From an uncultured Duncaniella sp. (lineage in GTDB: Bacteria > Bacteroidota > Bacteroidia > Bacteroidales > Muribaculaceae): 35,933 bases of DNA. Position 1 is the stretch's first letter; each line of letters opens with the position of its first letter. Positions 15,805 to 24,979 of this stretch are shown piece by piece. Location: the NCBI GenBank assembly GCA_910578615.1, contig CAJTRI010000008.1:1-35933 (forward strand), read 5' to 3'. Made by a program: the position numbers and the translations under genes. Below the pieces are notes generated by a model that had not been told where the DNA came from, did not search any database, and saw only the letters and a list, made by a program, of their open reading frames with translations.

Positions 15805-18057
15805 ATGGAGACAAAAGCTTACAACCTTACTCCTGAACAGGAGGAACAGTTGGTAGAAAACGAGTTTCGTGATTTGCTTGCGGGATATATATCGAGCAAC
15901 CACCGCAAGAAAGTCGAGATAATAGAGCGTGCATATGCCTTCGCCAAGGAGGCCCACAAAGGCGTGCGGCGCCGTTCGGGAGAGCCGTATATTCTCCATC
16001 CGATTGCCGTTGCGAAGATTGCCTCACGCGAGATGGGGCTTGGATCGACCTCGATATGTGCGGCGTTGCTGCATGACGTGGTTGAGGATACGGAATTTAC
16101 CGTGAGTGATATAGAGCAGCATTTCGGAAAGAAGATTGCCGAGATAGTGGCCGGCCTTACAAAGATTTCGGGTGGCATATTCGGCGACAAGGCTTCGGCC
16201 CAGGCTGAGAACTTCCGAAAGCTGTTGCTCACAATGAGTCAGGACATACGTGTGGTGCTTCTGAAAATGGCAGACCGTCTACACAATATGCGCACGCTTG
16301 GTTCCATGGCTCCTAACAAGCAGTATAAGATAGCTGGCGAGACGCTCTACATATATGCGCCGCTTGCCCATCGGCTGGGGCTTTTCGCTATCAAGACCGA
16401 ACTTGAAGACCTTAGTTTCAAGTATGAGCATCCACGTGAGTATGCCCGTATCACGGCTCTTCTGAAAGGAAGTGAGGAGGACAGGGAGATGTGTTATAAC
16501 AATTTCGCCGCTCCCATACACGAACGCCTTGACGCCATGGGGTTGAAATACGAGGCAAAGGCCCGGCTGAAATCGGTCTATTCCATCTGGCGCAAGATGG
16601 AGAGCAAGCATATACCATTTGAGGAGGTTTATGACCTCTACGCTATGCGCATAATCTTTGACTGCCCTGAGGGGGTGGGAGAGAAAGAGATGTGCTACCG
16701 CATCTATTCGTTGCTCACAGACCTGTACCGTCCGCACCCGGAGCGTATACGCGACTGGATCGCCGTCCCCAAGGCCAACGGATATCAGGCGCTCCACGTC
16801 ACCCTAATGGGGCCTGACGGAAACTGGATAGAGGTGCAGATACGTTCGCGCAGGATGGACGAGATTGCAGAAAAAGGTTTTGCCGCCCACTGGAAATACA
16901 AGATAGGTGGAGAAGGGGAGGAGGAAAGCGAGCTTACGGTATGGCTCAGGACTATCAAGGATATTCTTGATGATCCCAACCCTAATGCCATTGATTTTCT
17001 CGACACTCTCAAACTCAATCTTTTTGCCTCTGAGATAGTGGTGTTTACCCCCAAGGGTGAGCTTCTCACGCTTGCGGCCGGAGCCACTGTGCTTGATGTG
17101 GCCTATACGCTGCACTCCGAGATAGGCAACCACTGTATAGCCGGTAAAGTGAATCACAAGCTTGTCCCTCTTTCGCAGAAGCTCAATTCGGGCGACCAGG
17201 TGGAGGTGCTCACGTCCCAGTCCCAGACCCCGAAGCCGGAATGGATGTCTTTCCTTTCCACGGCCAAGGCCAAGACACGTCTGCGCAAGGAGCTGCGCCG
17301 TGAGCAGCAACCGTTTATAGAGGATGGAAGGAAGATATTCGAGAGATTCCTGAAAGATAACAATATAACGCTCAACAATGATGTGATGACCAAGATTCTC
17401 GGTACCTATCATGTCTCTTCGCGCGAGGAATTATTCTTGCGTCTCGGGACAGGGGAGGCATCGATTGACGACTATCTGAATGTCAACACATCAAGAAGTG
17501 CCCGTTCGCTGGTGTCGCGTCTGTTGCGTCTCGGATTCGGAGGCAACGGGAAGAAGAAGCCATCTGCCGGGCAGCTTCCTGTCTCGGTTCCCGCAGGAAA
17601 GATCAACACCAAGGAGACATACATATTGCGTTACAACGATGACGAGCGCAATTTCTATCTCTCTGACTGCTGCCGTCCGCTGCCGGGGGATGATGTCATG
17701 GGATTTATAAATGACGAGGGGGTGGTAGAGATACATTCTCTGACATGCCCGCGTGCGCAGGTGCTTAAAGCCAGCTATGGCCCGAGGATTCTCGCTGTCA
17801 AGTGGGAGCACGTGACCGAGAAGTTTCCTGCCACCGTGCGCATAGAGGGAATAGACCGTCACGGAATACTTCAAGAACTGACACGCCTTATCTCTACCGC
17901 GCTTGACATTGACATCCGCAGTCTTAATATACAGGCCCGAGAGGAAGTCTTCACCTGCGATCTCACGGTCAAGGTTGCTTCTACTGATGATGTAGATTCC
18001 CTGTGTTCGAAAGTGCTTAAAATCAAGGGAGTCCGCCGTGCCGACAGGGTGAGGTAA
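15805..18057 (+). CDS. rel: Bifunctional (p)ppGpp synthetase/hydrolase, Rel/SpoT family
   Basis: This 750-residue protein controls the stringent-response alarmone (p)ppGpp. The N-terminal HD hydrolase domain is intact: histidine in ILHP (H65), HDVVEDT (H90, D91) and KMADRLHNMRTL. The synthetase domain (about 240-350) has ARLKSVYSIWRKM, YDLYAMRIIF, KANGYQALHVTL and WIEVQIRS. A TGS domain (about 405-470, VFTPKGELLTLAAGATVLD), a helical region and a C-terminal ACT domain (about 675-750) complete the long-RSH layout. Both active sites appear complete, so it is probably bifunctional. It follows manC after 81 bases with a hairpin between. No consensus promoter is seen; read-through from manC or a non-standard promoter is possible. 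Confidence 0.96.
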   Translation: METKAYNLTPEQEEQLVENEFRDLLAGYISSNHRKKVEIIERAYAFAKEAHKGVRRRSGEPYILHPIAVAKIASREMGLGSTSICAALLHDVVEDTEFTVSDIEQHFGKKIAEIVAGLTKISGGIFGDKASAQAENFRKLLLTMSQDIRVVLLKMADRLHNMRTLGSMAPNKQYKIAGETLYIYAPLAHRLGLFAIKTELEDLSFKYEHPREYARITALLKGSEEDREMCYNNFAAPIHERLDAMGLKYEAKARLKSVYSIWRKMESKHIPFEEVYDLYAMRIIFDCPEGVGEKEMCYRIYSLLTDLYRPHPERIRDWIAVPKANGYQALHVTLMGPDGNWIEVQIRSRRMDEIAEKGFAAHWKYKIGGEGEEESELTVWLRTIKDILDDPNPNAIDFLDTLKLNLFASEIVVFTPKGELLTLAAGATVLDVAYTLHSEIGNHCIAGKVNHKLVPLSQKLNSGDQVEVLTSQSQTPKPEWMSFLSTAKAKTRLRKELRREQQPFIEDGRKIFERFLKDNNITLNNDVMTKILGTYHVSSREELFLRLGTGEASIDDYLNVNTSRSARSLVSRLLRLGFGGNGKKKPSAGQLPVSVPAGKINTKETYILRYNDDERNFYLSDCCRPLPGDDVMGFINDEGVVEIHSLTCPRAQVLKASYGPRILAVKWEHVTEKFPATVRIEGIDRHGILQELTRLISTALDIDIRSLNIQAREEVFTCDLTVKVASTDDVDSLCSKVLKIKGVRRADRVR

Positions 18058-18091
18058 TCCTTTTTGGGTAAATGTGTCTTTTTGACAAAAG

Positions 18092-18124
18092 GCACCCCGG
18101 CCCAAAGAATGGAGGCCGGGGTGC
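18092..18124 (-). terminator. Terminator of the OmpA-family gene
   Basis: GCACCCCGGCC (18092-18102) and GGCCGGGGTGC (18114-18124) form a perfect 11-bp stem. The T-rich run appears on the minus-strand side (CTTTTGTC), so it mainly serves the minus-strand gene ending at 18182; it may also stop rel transcripts arriving from the left. Confidence 0.8.
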
Positions 18125-18181
18125 GGGTCGAACTATTGTTCCTGAGGAGAGGAATGAAAGGTTCTGGTGGTAAGAGGGGGA

Positions 18182-19384
18182 TTATTCGGGAGATGCGAAG
18201 ATCACGATGCGGTTCCAGTCATTGGTGGGATAAACCTGGCTGTCGCTGCCTGCGGCTTCGAGAGTGAGACGGTCAGCTGAGATACCGTAGTCGCCGGTGA
18301 GGATGTCGGCCACGGCCTGGGCGCGACGCTCGGAGAGCTTCATGTTATAGGACGATGAGCCGGTGTCCTTGTCTGCATAGCCGCGAACCACGATCTTGGT
18401 CTCGGGATTGGCTTTCATGTATTCGGCAATGTTGTAGACATTGACCATTTCCTCGCTTGATACGTAGGCCGAGTTAAGCTTGAAGCGTACGGTGGGGAGG
18501 AGGGTGACATCGTTTTCAACGGGAACCACGGTTGGAACCTCGGGGCAGGGGAGCTGGCTTTCGGCAGCGGCAAGGGCTGCTGAAGTGGCTGCGAGAGCGC
18601 CTCGGAGATCGTTGACCTGTGCGTTGGCCGCATTGAGAGCGTTCATATAGTCACAGGGATTGTAACGCTGGAACTTGGAGCCGGTGAAGTGGATGATGAC
18701 ACCGCCGACTGCCGAGATATCGATATCTACGGGTTTGCCATAGACGGTGTTGTTGAAGTTGTCACCGTAGAATGTGCCGCGTCCTTCGGCGAAGATGTCA
18801 ACATAGGGGCTGACGCGGAATCTTAGTTGGAGACCGGCCGATACAGGGAGAAGCCACTGGTTGCTCTTGACCTTGCCGTCATCCATGACGTTGCCATGGT
18901 TGGGATTGAACTTGTAGACGAAGGTTCCGCCGAGTCCTACGTAAGGAACGATCGAGAACACACGGTCAGCCTTGTAACCTCCGATAGAGTTGAACATATC
19001 CCACATAAAGTCAACATTGAGGCTTGCGGTACGGGCTGAGACGGTGGTGCCGTTGTTCCAATGCATCGATCCGTAATAGCCTGAGAAACGGAACCCGAGA
19101 TAAGGAGATATCCATCGACCGACGGCCAGATTGTATATGGCTGTCAAGTGGCGGGAGTCATCGCCTTTGACGCGTGAGTTCTCCACGAACGGAGAGCGGA
19201 TGCCGGCGCCGAGCTGTATATACCAGTTATTGCGCCATGACCCCGGCGAATAGATGTCTTTGCAATCTACTTCCTCTACGGAATAGACTGATTCCTCGAC
19301 AACAACAGTCTCCTGAGCGGAGGCTTCGTTGGCAGCCATGAGGAAACCACCACAGGCGGCCATGAGTAGGAATTGCTTTTTCAT
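18182..19384 (-). CDS. OmpA-family outer-membrane protein
   Basis: The ATG at 19384 gives a 400-residue product with signal peptide MKKQFLLMAACGGFLMAANEASA; an in-frame ATG at 19393 is an alternative and longer starts lack a signal. Residues of about 50-250 are an outer-membrane beta barrel with alternating aromatic strands (WYIQLGAG, YLGFRFSGYYG, PYVGLGGTFVYKF). A short Ala/Asn-rich helix (NALNAANAQVNDLRGALAATSAALAAAE) precedes the OmpA peptidoglycan-binding domain, about 300-400: VRFKLNSAYVS, IVVRGYADKDTG, LSERRAQAVADIL and WNRIVIFA. It should tie the outer membrane to the cell wall. A -7-like box and a palindrome lie 115-135 bases upstream. It is monocistronic with its own terminator. Confidence 0.93.
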   Translation of the reverse strand: MKKQFLLMAACGGFLMAANEASAQETVVVEESVYSVEEVDCKDIYSPGSWRNNWYIQLGAGIRSPFVENSRVKGDDSRHLTAIYNLAVGRWISPYLGFRFSGYYGSMHWNNGTTVSARTASLNVDFMWDMFNSIGGYKADRVFSIVPYVGLGGTFVYKFNPNHGNVMDDGKVKSNQWLLPVSAGLQLRFRVSPYVDIFAEGRGTFYGDNFNNTVYGKPVDIDISAVGGVIIHFTGSKFQRYNPCDYMNALNAANAQVNDLRGALAATSAALAAAESQLPCPEVPTVVPVENDVTLLPTVRFKLNSAYVSSEEMVNVYNIAEYMKANPETKIVVRGYADKDTGSSSYNMKLSERRAQAVADILTGDYGISADRLTLEAAGSDSQVYPTNDWNRIVIFASPE

Positions 19385-19499
19385 TACTCTCATAAAGTTA
19401 AATGAAACTTGAAGATATTTATTTGTGAACAGTTTTCTTTGTTGCCTGCCTCTGGCGGAGGAGAGGTAAGTTGATTTAGTAACGTTAATCAATCTTTAA

Positions 19500-19522
19500 T
19501 TGTTCGAACAAAGACAAAAATA
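19500..19522 (-). promoter_or_regulatory. -7 box and palindrome upstream of the OmpA-family gene
   Basis: CAAAAATA at 19515-19522 reads TATTTTTG on the minus strand, matching TAnnTTTG; a -33 TTTG is not found at the expected spacing. The perfect 12-base palindrome TTGTTCGAACAA (19500-19511) covers the predicted transcription start, so it may bind a regulator. The leader to the ATG would be about 125 bases. Confidence 0.45.
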
Positions 19523-19590
19523 GAGCTGTTCACACAAGCTTTTAACATTAGAGAGTTAATTTAAGAAAAAAGTCTGTGGCATACGGGCAT

Positions 19591-19697
19591 AAAAAAAGGG
19601 TAAGCTTACTACATCGCACCGCTACGACCCGATACCGTTGCTTCGATCAAGACCTGGCGGAGTTCTCGGGGAGCTGGTCGTGTAGGACTTACCCGGC
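19591..19697 (-). ncRNA. ffs: Signal recognition particle RNA (bacterial small SRP / 4.5S)
   Basis: Read on the minus strand, a GGGTAAG start (19694 downward) pairs with CTTACCC at the 3' end, followed by seven T (19597-19591) as terminator. Inside lie CTACA/TGTAG, and the conserved S-domain signature CCAGGTC...GAAGCAACGG. This is the arrangement of the small bacterial SRP RNA, which with Ffh targets membrane and secreted proteins. A perfect promoter for this strand lies directly upstream (19700-19730). The apical loop between AGGTC and GAAGCA reads TTGATC, not the common GNRA tetraloop. It overlaps a long plus-strand open frame, so the next gene must start downstream of it. Confidence 0.88.
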
Positions 19698-19699
19698 TG

Positions 19700-19730
19700 C
19701 AAAGGTACAACTTTTCTTTGACCCTCCAAA
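19700..19730 (-). promoter_or_regulatory. Promoter of the SRP RNA gene
   Basis: On the minus strand TTTG (19730-19727) and TACCTTTG (19707-19700) are separated by 19 bases, an exact match to the Bacteroidetes consensus. Transcription would start near 19694, the first G of the terminal stem. Confidence 0.88.
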
Positions 19731-19796
19731 ATATTTGCAGAATTTTTTTCAAGTTTGTATTATATTATCCAATTTGCCTCTCTCTTCCATCTGGTG

Positions 19797-19828
19797 GTTG
19801 CGAATGGTGCATATATTGAGTATCTTTG
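19797..19828 (+). promoter_or_regulatory. Promoter of the alpha-galactosidase gene
   Basis: GTTG (19797-19800) and TATCTTTG (19821-19828) are separated by 20 bases. Transcription would start near 19834, leaving about 27 bases before the ATG at 19861 and excluding all upstream starts. Confidence 0.7.
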
Positions 19829-19860
19829 CTGAAACAGAAATTTTTAACCTGATAATAGTC

Positions 19861-22080
19861 ATGAAATCATCAATTTTCTTGGTTCCGGCGACTATGCTTG
19901 CCATAGCCGGAACGCCCTGCGTGGCCATGGGGGAGACTGTAAATATCTCCACACCGCAGACTTCGCTCATCCTTGATGCGGCAGAGGGACAACCGCTCAA
20001 AATACTTTATTACGGCGACCGTCTGTCAGAGGCCGATGCCTCTGCGCTGAGTGACGGTGGTGGCGCCATGTGGCTTAACGCTTATCCTGTATATGGCATA
20101 TATCCTATGGCCGAAGCCGCGCTGAGCGTGACCCACTCGGATGGAAACCGCACCACGGATATAGCTGTGACAGGTGTATCCACGCGCACGGATGCCGACG
20201 GCGGAGAGGTCACGACCGTAAAGATGCGTGACAGATTCTATCCGTTTGACGTGAATGTCAATTACCGTACATATCCGGCCGAAGATATCATAGAAACATG
20301 GGTGGATGTGACAAACGGAGAAAAGGGGATGGTGACGCTCAACAGGTTCCTCTCAGGGTATCTCCCCATACGTTACGGGAATGTATGGATGCACTCACTC
20401 TACGGTACATGGGCCGATGAGACCAATATCACGGAGGAGCCTGTGCCACACGGCGTCAGAATGATAAAGAACAAGGACGGTTTGCGCAACTCCCATACCT
20501 CTCATGCCGAGGTGATGCTGTCGCTTGACGGGCGTCCGAGAGAAAACCAAGGCCGTGTGATAGGGGCTGCTTTGTGTTATACGGGTAACTATAAGATGTT
20601 TATTGACACTGATGACGGCGATTATCATCATCTCTTTGCCGGTATCAATGAGGAAAACTCAGAATATCATCTCAAAAAGGGTGAGACTTTCACTACTCCC
20701 GAGCTGGCGTTTACTTACAGTGACGAGGGTCTTTCCGGCGTAAGCCGCAATTTCCACCGCTGGGGCCGCAACCATCGTCTACATGCGGGAGACAAAGAGC
20801 GTAAGATACTGCTCAATTCATGGGAGGGAGTCTATCTGGCTGTCAACGAGGAGGTAATGTCCGGGATGATGGAGGATATCGCCTCGATGGGCGGCGAGTT
20901 GTTCGTGATGGATGACGGTTGGTTTGGCGACAAGTATAAGCGGGATGTCGATAATTCGTCACTTGGCGACTGGGTGGTTGACAAGAGTAAGCTGCCCCAC
21001 GGCATATACGGATTGCTTGACGAGGCATCACGCCACGGCATAAGGTTCGGTATATGGATAGAACCAGAGATGACCAATACATTGAGCGAGCTTTACGAGA
21101 GGCATCCTGAGTATGTAGTGAAGGCTCCGCACCGTGAGATTGTCAAAGGCCGTGGAGGTACGCAGGTAGTGCTTGATATGGCCAATCCGAAAGTGCAGGA
21201 TATAGTGTTTGAAGTGGTGGACACTCTTATGACGAAGTATCCTGCGATAGACTATATAAAATGGGATGCCAACGCTCCTGTCATGGAGCATGGTTCGCAA
21301 TATCTCACAGCCGACAACCAGAGCCATCTATATATAGACTATCATAAAGGGCTTGAAAAGACGCTTGACCGCATCCGCACCGCACACCCCGATGTCACCA
21401 TACAGCTCTGTGCCAGTGGGGGCGGACGTGTCAACTGGGGATTCCTTCCGTGGTTTGACGAGTTCTGGTGCTCGGACAATACTGACGCTCTCCAACGTGT
21501 GTTCATGCAGTGGGGCACGAGCTATTTCTATCCTGCCATAGCCATGGGGTCGCACATATCCGCATCTCCCAATCATCAGACCTTCCGACGGATTCCTATA
21601 AAATTCCGTGCCGATGTTGCTATGAGCGGACGTCTCGGTCTCGAAATGCAGCCGCGAGACATGAACGAGGAAGACAGGGCGGTGTGCCGACAGGCGATAG
21701 CGGACTATAAGGCAATACGCCCTATCGTGCAGTTCGGAGACCTTTACCGCCTCCAATCTCCTTATGAGAGGAAGGGCGTGGCCTCGCTCATGTATGTAAC
21801 CCCTGAAAAGGATGACGCCGTGTTCTATTGGTGGAAGATTGAGACTTTCATGGGGCAGCAGCTTCCACGCATCCCTATGGCCGGACTTGATCCTGACAAG
21901 AACTATCGTGTCACCGAGCTTAACCGTATAGACAACCAGCCCCTGCCTTATGAGGGTAAGACATTCTCAGGCCGTTACCTCATGTCCAACGGTCTTGAAA
22001 TGCCTGTGACTTACAGAGTGGATTACCACAAGAACACCGACTATTCCTCACGTGTGCTGCGCCTGACAGAGGTCAGATAG
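19861..22080 (+). CDS. Secreted alpha-galactosidase, glycoside hydrolase family 36
   Basis: This retaining enzyme removes alpha-linked galactose from oligosaccharides such as raffinose or galactomannan fragments. The ATG at 19861 gives 739 residues with a signal peptide (LVPATMLAIAGTPCVAMG), pointing to the periplasm. Residues 30-310 form the family's beta-sandwich. The (beta/alpha)8 barrel follows, with FVMDDGWFG, FGIWIEPEM, the nucleophile in DYIKWDAN (D469) and the acid/base in WCSDNTD (D539). CASGGGRVNWG is the substrate-side loop. A frame open from 19576 runs through the SRP RNA gene on the opposite strand, so this upstream extension is not real. No SusC/SusD pair is adjacent, so it is a lone glycosidase. 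A strong terminator follows at once. Confidence 0.94.
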   Translation: MKSSIFLVPATMLAIAGTPCVAMGETVNISTPQTSLILDAAEGQPLKILYYGDRLSEADASALSDGGGAMWLNAYPVYGIYPMAEAALSVTHSDGNRTTDIAVTGVSTRTDADGGEVTTVKMRDRFYPFDVNVNYRTYPAEDIIETWVDVTNGEKGMVTLNRFLSGYLPIRYGNVWMHSLYGTWADETNITEEPVPHGVRMIKNKDGLRNSHTSHAEVMLSLDGRPRENQGRVIGAALCYTGNYKMFIDTDDGDYHHLFAGINEENSEYHLKKGETFTTPELAFTYSDEGLSGVSRNFHRWGRNHRLHAGDKERKILLNSWEGVYLAVNEEVMSGMMEDIASMGGELFVMDDGWFGDKYKRDVDNSSLGDWVVDKSKLPHGIYGLLDEASRHGIRFGIWIEPEMTNTLSELYERHPEYVVKAPHREIVKGRGGTQVVLDMANPKVQDIVFEVVDTLMTKYPAIDYIKWDANAPVMEHGSQYLTADNQSHLYIDYHKGLEKTLDRIRTAHPDVTIQLCASGGGRVNWGFLPWFDEFWCSDNTDALQRVFMQWGTSYFYPAIAMGSHISASPNHQTFRRIPIKFRADVAMSGRLGLEMQPRDMNEEDRAVCRQAIADYKAIRPIVQFGDLYRLQSPYERKGVASLMYVTPEKDDAVFYWWKIETFMGQQLPRIPMAGLDPDKNYRVTELNRIDNQPLPYEGKTFSGRYLMSNGLEMPVTYRVDYHKNTDYSSRVLRLTEVR

Positions 22081-22091
22081 GATATTTGGAT

Positions 22092-22139
22092 AAAACCGAC
22101 CGGGAACGCTATACTTATGCTGCGTTCCCGGTCGGTTTT
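22092..22139. terminator. Bidirectional terminator between galactosidase and minus-strand gene
   Basis: The 18-base arms at 22092-22109 and 22122-22139 are perfect reverse complements with a 12-base loop. The outer ends are AAAA and TTTT, so the hairpin works on both strands, closing the galactosidase and the 125-residue gene ending at 22158. Confidence 0.92.
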
Positions 22140-22157
22140 ATGACTGATGTTGTCTGC

Positions 22158-22535
22158 CTACATACCCATTGGCGGATGTATGCGTTTGTACAGACGGCGG
22201 AAGATGTCGTCCGAGGCGTTTAGTTCGTCAGCCCGTGCCTCATAGTCGGCACCGTAAAGGCTTTCGATGAGATCCGGGATATAGCGGTGCTCGCGGTCTC
22301 TGGTTATGGCGGCTTCGGCAAGCTTCCTTATATAGGGTGCGTAGCGCTCAGGGTCGATGGCGTTTAGATAACGTGCGCCTGAAACGAGGAACTGGCCTGT
22401 TGAATCTACGACTATCATGTTCTCGGTAAGGTCGTCCATGATATCGTCACACAGCCCCATATGGTTGGCTATGTATTCATATGTCAGCAATCCGTCGGAA
22501 TCTTGTGACAGTTTCTTTTTAAGCTCTTGATCCAT
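22158..22535 (-). CDS. Uncharacterised 125-residue cytoplasmic protein
   Basis: I do not recognise a family. The product is 125 residues, acidic and mostly helical, with no signal peptide, membrane segment or Cys cluster. Notable stretches are TYEYIANHMGLCDDIMDDL near the N terminus, a short strand-like segment MIVVDSTGQFLVSGARYL, and a C-terminal FRRLYKRIHPPMGM. Its reading frame carries the same codon style as its neighbours and it begins 53 bases after the penicillin-binding protein gene on the same strand, so it is likely the last gene of that transcript. A role connected with cell-wall synthesis would be a guess from position only. Confidence 0.7.
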   Translation of the reverse strand: MDQELKKKLSQDSDGLLTYEYIANHMGLCDDIMDDLTENMIVVDSTGQFLVSGARYLNAIDPERYAPYIRKLAEAAITRDREHRYIPDLIESLYGADYEARADELNASDDIFRRLYKRIHPPMGM

Positions 22536-22588
22536 TACTGTAAGATTGGTGTGCGATTCGGTATTGTTTTGAGGTATTGTTTTTCATG

Positions 22589-24979
22589 TTATTCGAAAAC
22601 GCCGTCCATTGACGATTCCTCGGCGTTATGGTCGGCATCCGGGATGTCGTCATATTCGCCGTAGAATTCTTTTTCACATAGGTCTACGTTGCCGGGAAAT
22701 TTGAAACGTTTGCTCTGTGAATATTTAAGTGAAGGGTCTGAATATACCTTTTTCATGAACCTTCCGTATATGGGGAGGGCCATAGAGGCTCCCTGTCCGT
22801 AGGCCATGGTGTTGAAGTGGATGAAGCGTTCATCGCCACCCACCCATGTTCCGGCCACAAGGTCGGGAGTGAATCCCATGAACCATCCATCGGCATTGTA
22901 GTTGGTCGTGCCGGTCTTGCCTCCCATTTCGGCCGTGAGACCGAAACGTGAACGTACACGGTGGGCCGTACCCTCGTTGACGACGTTAAGAAGCATGGAG
23001 AGAATGCGGTAATAAGCCTTCTCGGAGATAACCTCGGTGTGGCGTGGCGAGAATTCGGCTATGATGTTTCCATCGTTGTCAGCTATTGCTGTCACGAACA
23101 TCGGGTCTACCCTCATGCCGTTGTTGGCAAAGGCAGAGTAGGCTGTCACCATCTCCTTGACCGACACGTCTGCCGGGCCGAGACAGAGAGACATCACCGG
23201 GGGAAGCGAGGCGGTTATGCCGAAATTGTGCATGGTGCGGACGAGTGAGGGGGGAGAGAGTTGGGAGATGAGGCGTGCGGAAATCCAGTTGTTGGAGTTG
23301 GTGAGCGCCCATCTGAGATCTACCATCTCACCCACTCGTGAGCGTCCGGCATTGCGTGGCGCCCAGACACGGCCTGTCTCGTCGGTGATGACAGGCTGGG
23401 TGTTGGAGAACACGTCACACGGTGTGAATCCTTCCTCCATGGCATAGGTATAGAGGAACGGCTTGACCGTCGAGCCTATCTGGCGTCGTCCTGTTGACAC
23501 CATGTCATATTGGAAGAAGGAGAAGTCGGGGCCTCCGACATAGGCCTTTATATGGCCGTTGAGCGGGTTCATGGCCATGAATCCTGTGCGGAGGAAGTGT
23601 TTGTGATAAAGCACCGAGTCGAGAGGTGTCATGACGGTGTCGATGGTACCTGAATAGGAGAATACCTTCATTTCGCGCGGTGTGTTGAACGCCTTGTCTA
23701 TTTCCTCGCGCGAGGCGCCGGCCTTTGTCATGACCCTGTAACGGTCGGTGTTCTTCATCGCGTTGCGGATGAGGTGGTTGAGCCTTATCTCCGAAAGTTC
23801 GGCACGATCGGTGGTATAGGGCGCGCCGCGTGTTCCGCGTTTCTCACGGAAGAAGGCTTTTTGCAGGTCATTGCCGAGATGTTCGGCTACGGCTTCCTCG
23901 GCATATTGTTGCATTCGCGAGTCTATGGTGGTGTAGATTTTCAGTCCGTCCGTATATATGTCATATTTTGTTCCGTCAGGTTTGGGATTTTTCTCTATCC
24001 ATCCGTAAAGCGGATTGGTCTCCCATGCGATGGAGTCATCGATGAATTTCTGATTTTCCCATCCGCGATAGTTTGAGCGGTCGGGACGTCTGGCCTTTAA
24101 CATCTGGCGCAGTTCCTCGCGGAAATATGGGGCTATTCCGTCTTTTGCGTCCACGCGGTGGAAGTTTAGTGTCAGAGGGAGGGCGGAAAGGGAGTCGAGC
24201 TGCTCCTTGGTGAGTTTTCCGGCTTTGTACATCTGTGCAAGGACTGTGTTGCGTCTTTCGCGGGTGCGCTCGTTCTTTCTGACGGGATTGTAGTATGACG
24301 GGTTCTTAACCATTCCCACCAGGGTGGCGGCCTCCTCGACAGTGAGGTCTTTCGGGGCCTTGCCGAAATAGATGTTGGCCGCGCTCTTGATTCCTACCGC
24401 GTTGTAGAGGAAGTCAAACTGGTTGAGATACATCTTTATGATTTCCTCTTTGGAGTAATAGCGTTCGAGTTTTACGGCTATCATCCATTCTATGGGCTTC
24501 TGCATGGCACGTGTCATAAGCCCTGAGCTTTGGGGTGAGTAGAGCTGTTTTGCCAGCTGCTGGGTGATTGTCGACCCGCCTCCCGCGTTCTTGTTTCCCA
24601 TAAGGATGGTCTTGAAGAGTACGCGTCCGAGACCGCGCATGTCTATGCCGGAGTGATCTTCGAAACGTACATCCTCGGTGGCTATGAGGGCGTCTATGAC
24701 ATGGGGGGATACTTCGTCAAAGTCGGCATACACACGGTTGCCGGTACCAGAGAAGTAACGGCCTATCTCCTTGCCGTCTGACGAATAAAGCACCGAGGCG
24801 AAGCGGTCGGTCGGGTTTTTAAGCTCTTCTACCGGGGGCATATATCCTATCACGCCGTTGTAGACGAGATACAGGAAGACAAAGATGCCTGCCACGGAGA
24901 GAAGAAAGACAAGCCACATTGTGGCTATTAACCCGCGATGGGAGCGGGGTGGCTTTTTGTTTTCGGAATTTTGTTCCAT
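22589..24979 (-). CDS. mrcA: Class A penicillin-binding protein (PBP1A type)
   Basis: This bifunctional peptidoglycan synthase of 796 residues polymerises lipid II and crosslinks stem peptides on the outer side of the inner membrane. After a short basic cytoplasmic end there is one membrane helix (about 18-42). The GT51 domain shows IATEDVRFEDHSGID (catalytic E102) and GGSTITQQLAKQL (about 134-146). The transpeptidase domain has IGSTVKPF (nucleophile S503, K506), TNSNNW (about 560-565) and GGKTGTT (about 686-692). All catalytic motifs are intact. The coding start at 24979 overlaps a plus-strand promoter-like element (24970-25000). Transcription probably comes from the fcl side, through the dehydrogenase remnant. 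Confidence 0.96.
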   Translation of the reverse strand: MEQNSENKKPPRSHRGLIATMWLVFLLSVAGIFVFLYLVYNGVIGYMPPVEELKNPTDRFASVLYSSDGKEIGRYFSGTGNRVYADFDEVSPHVIDALIATEDVRFEDHSGIDMRGLGRVLFKTILMGNKNAGGGSTITQQLAKQLYSPQSSGLMTRAMQKPIEWMIAVKLERYYSKEEIIKMYLNQFDFLYNAVGIKSAANIYFGKAPKDLTVEEAATLVGMVKNPSYYNPVRKNERTRERRNTVLAQMYKAGKLTKEQLDSLSALPLTLNFHRVDAKDGIAPYFREELRQMLKARRPDRSNYRGWENQKFIDDSIAWETNPLYGWIEKNPKPDGTKYDIYTDGLKIYTTIDSRMQQYAEEAVAEHLGNDLQKAFFREKRGTRGAPYTTDRAELSEIRLNHLIRNAMKNTDRYRVMTKAGASREEIDKAFNTPREMKVFSYSGTIDTVMTPLDSVLYHKHFLRTGFMAMNPLNGHIKAYVGGPDFSFFQYDMVSTGRRQIGSTVKPFLYTYAMEEGFTPCDVFSNTQPVITDETGRVWAPRNAGRSRVGEMVDLRWALTNSNNWISARLISQLSPPSLVRTMHNFGITASLPPVMSLCLGPADVSVKEMVTAYSAFANNGMRVDPMFVTAIADNDGNIIAEFSPRHTEVISEKAYYRILSMLLNVVNEGTAHRVRSRFGLTAEMGGKTGTTNYNADGWFMGFTPDLVAGTWVGGDERFIHFNTMAYGQGASMALPIYGRFMKKVYSDPSLKYSQSKRFKFPGNVDLCEKEFYGEYDDIPDADHNAEESSMDGVFE

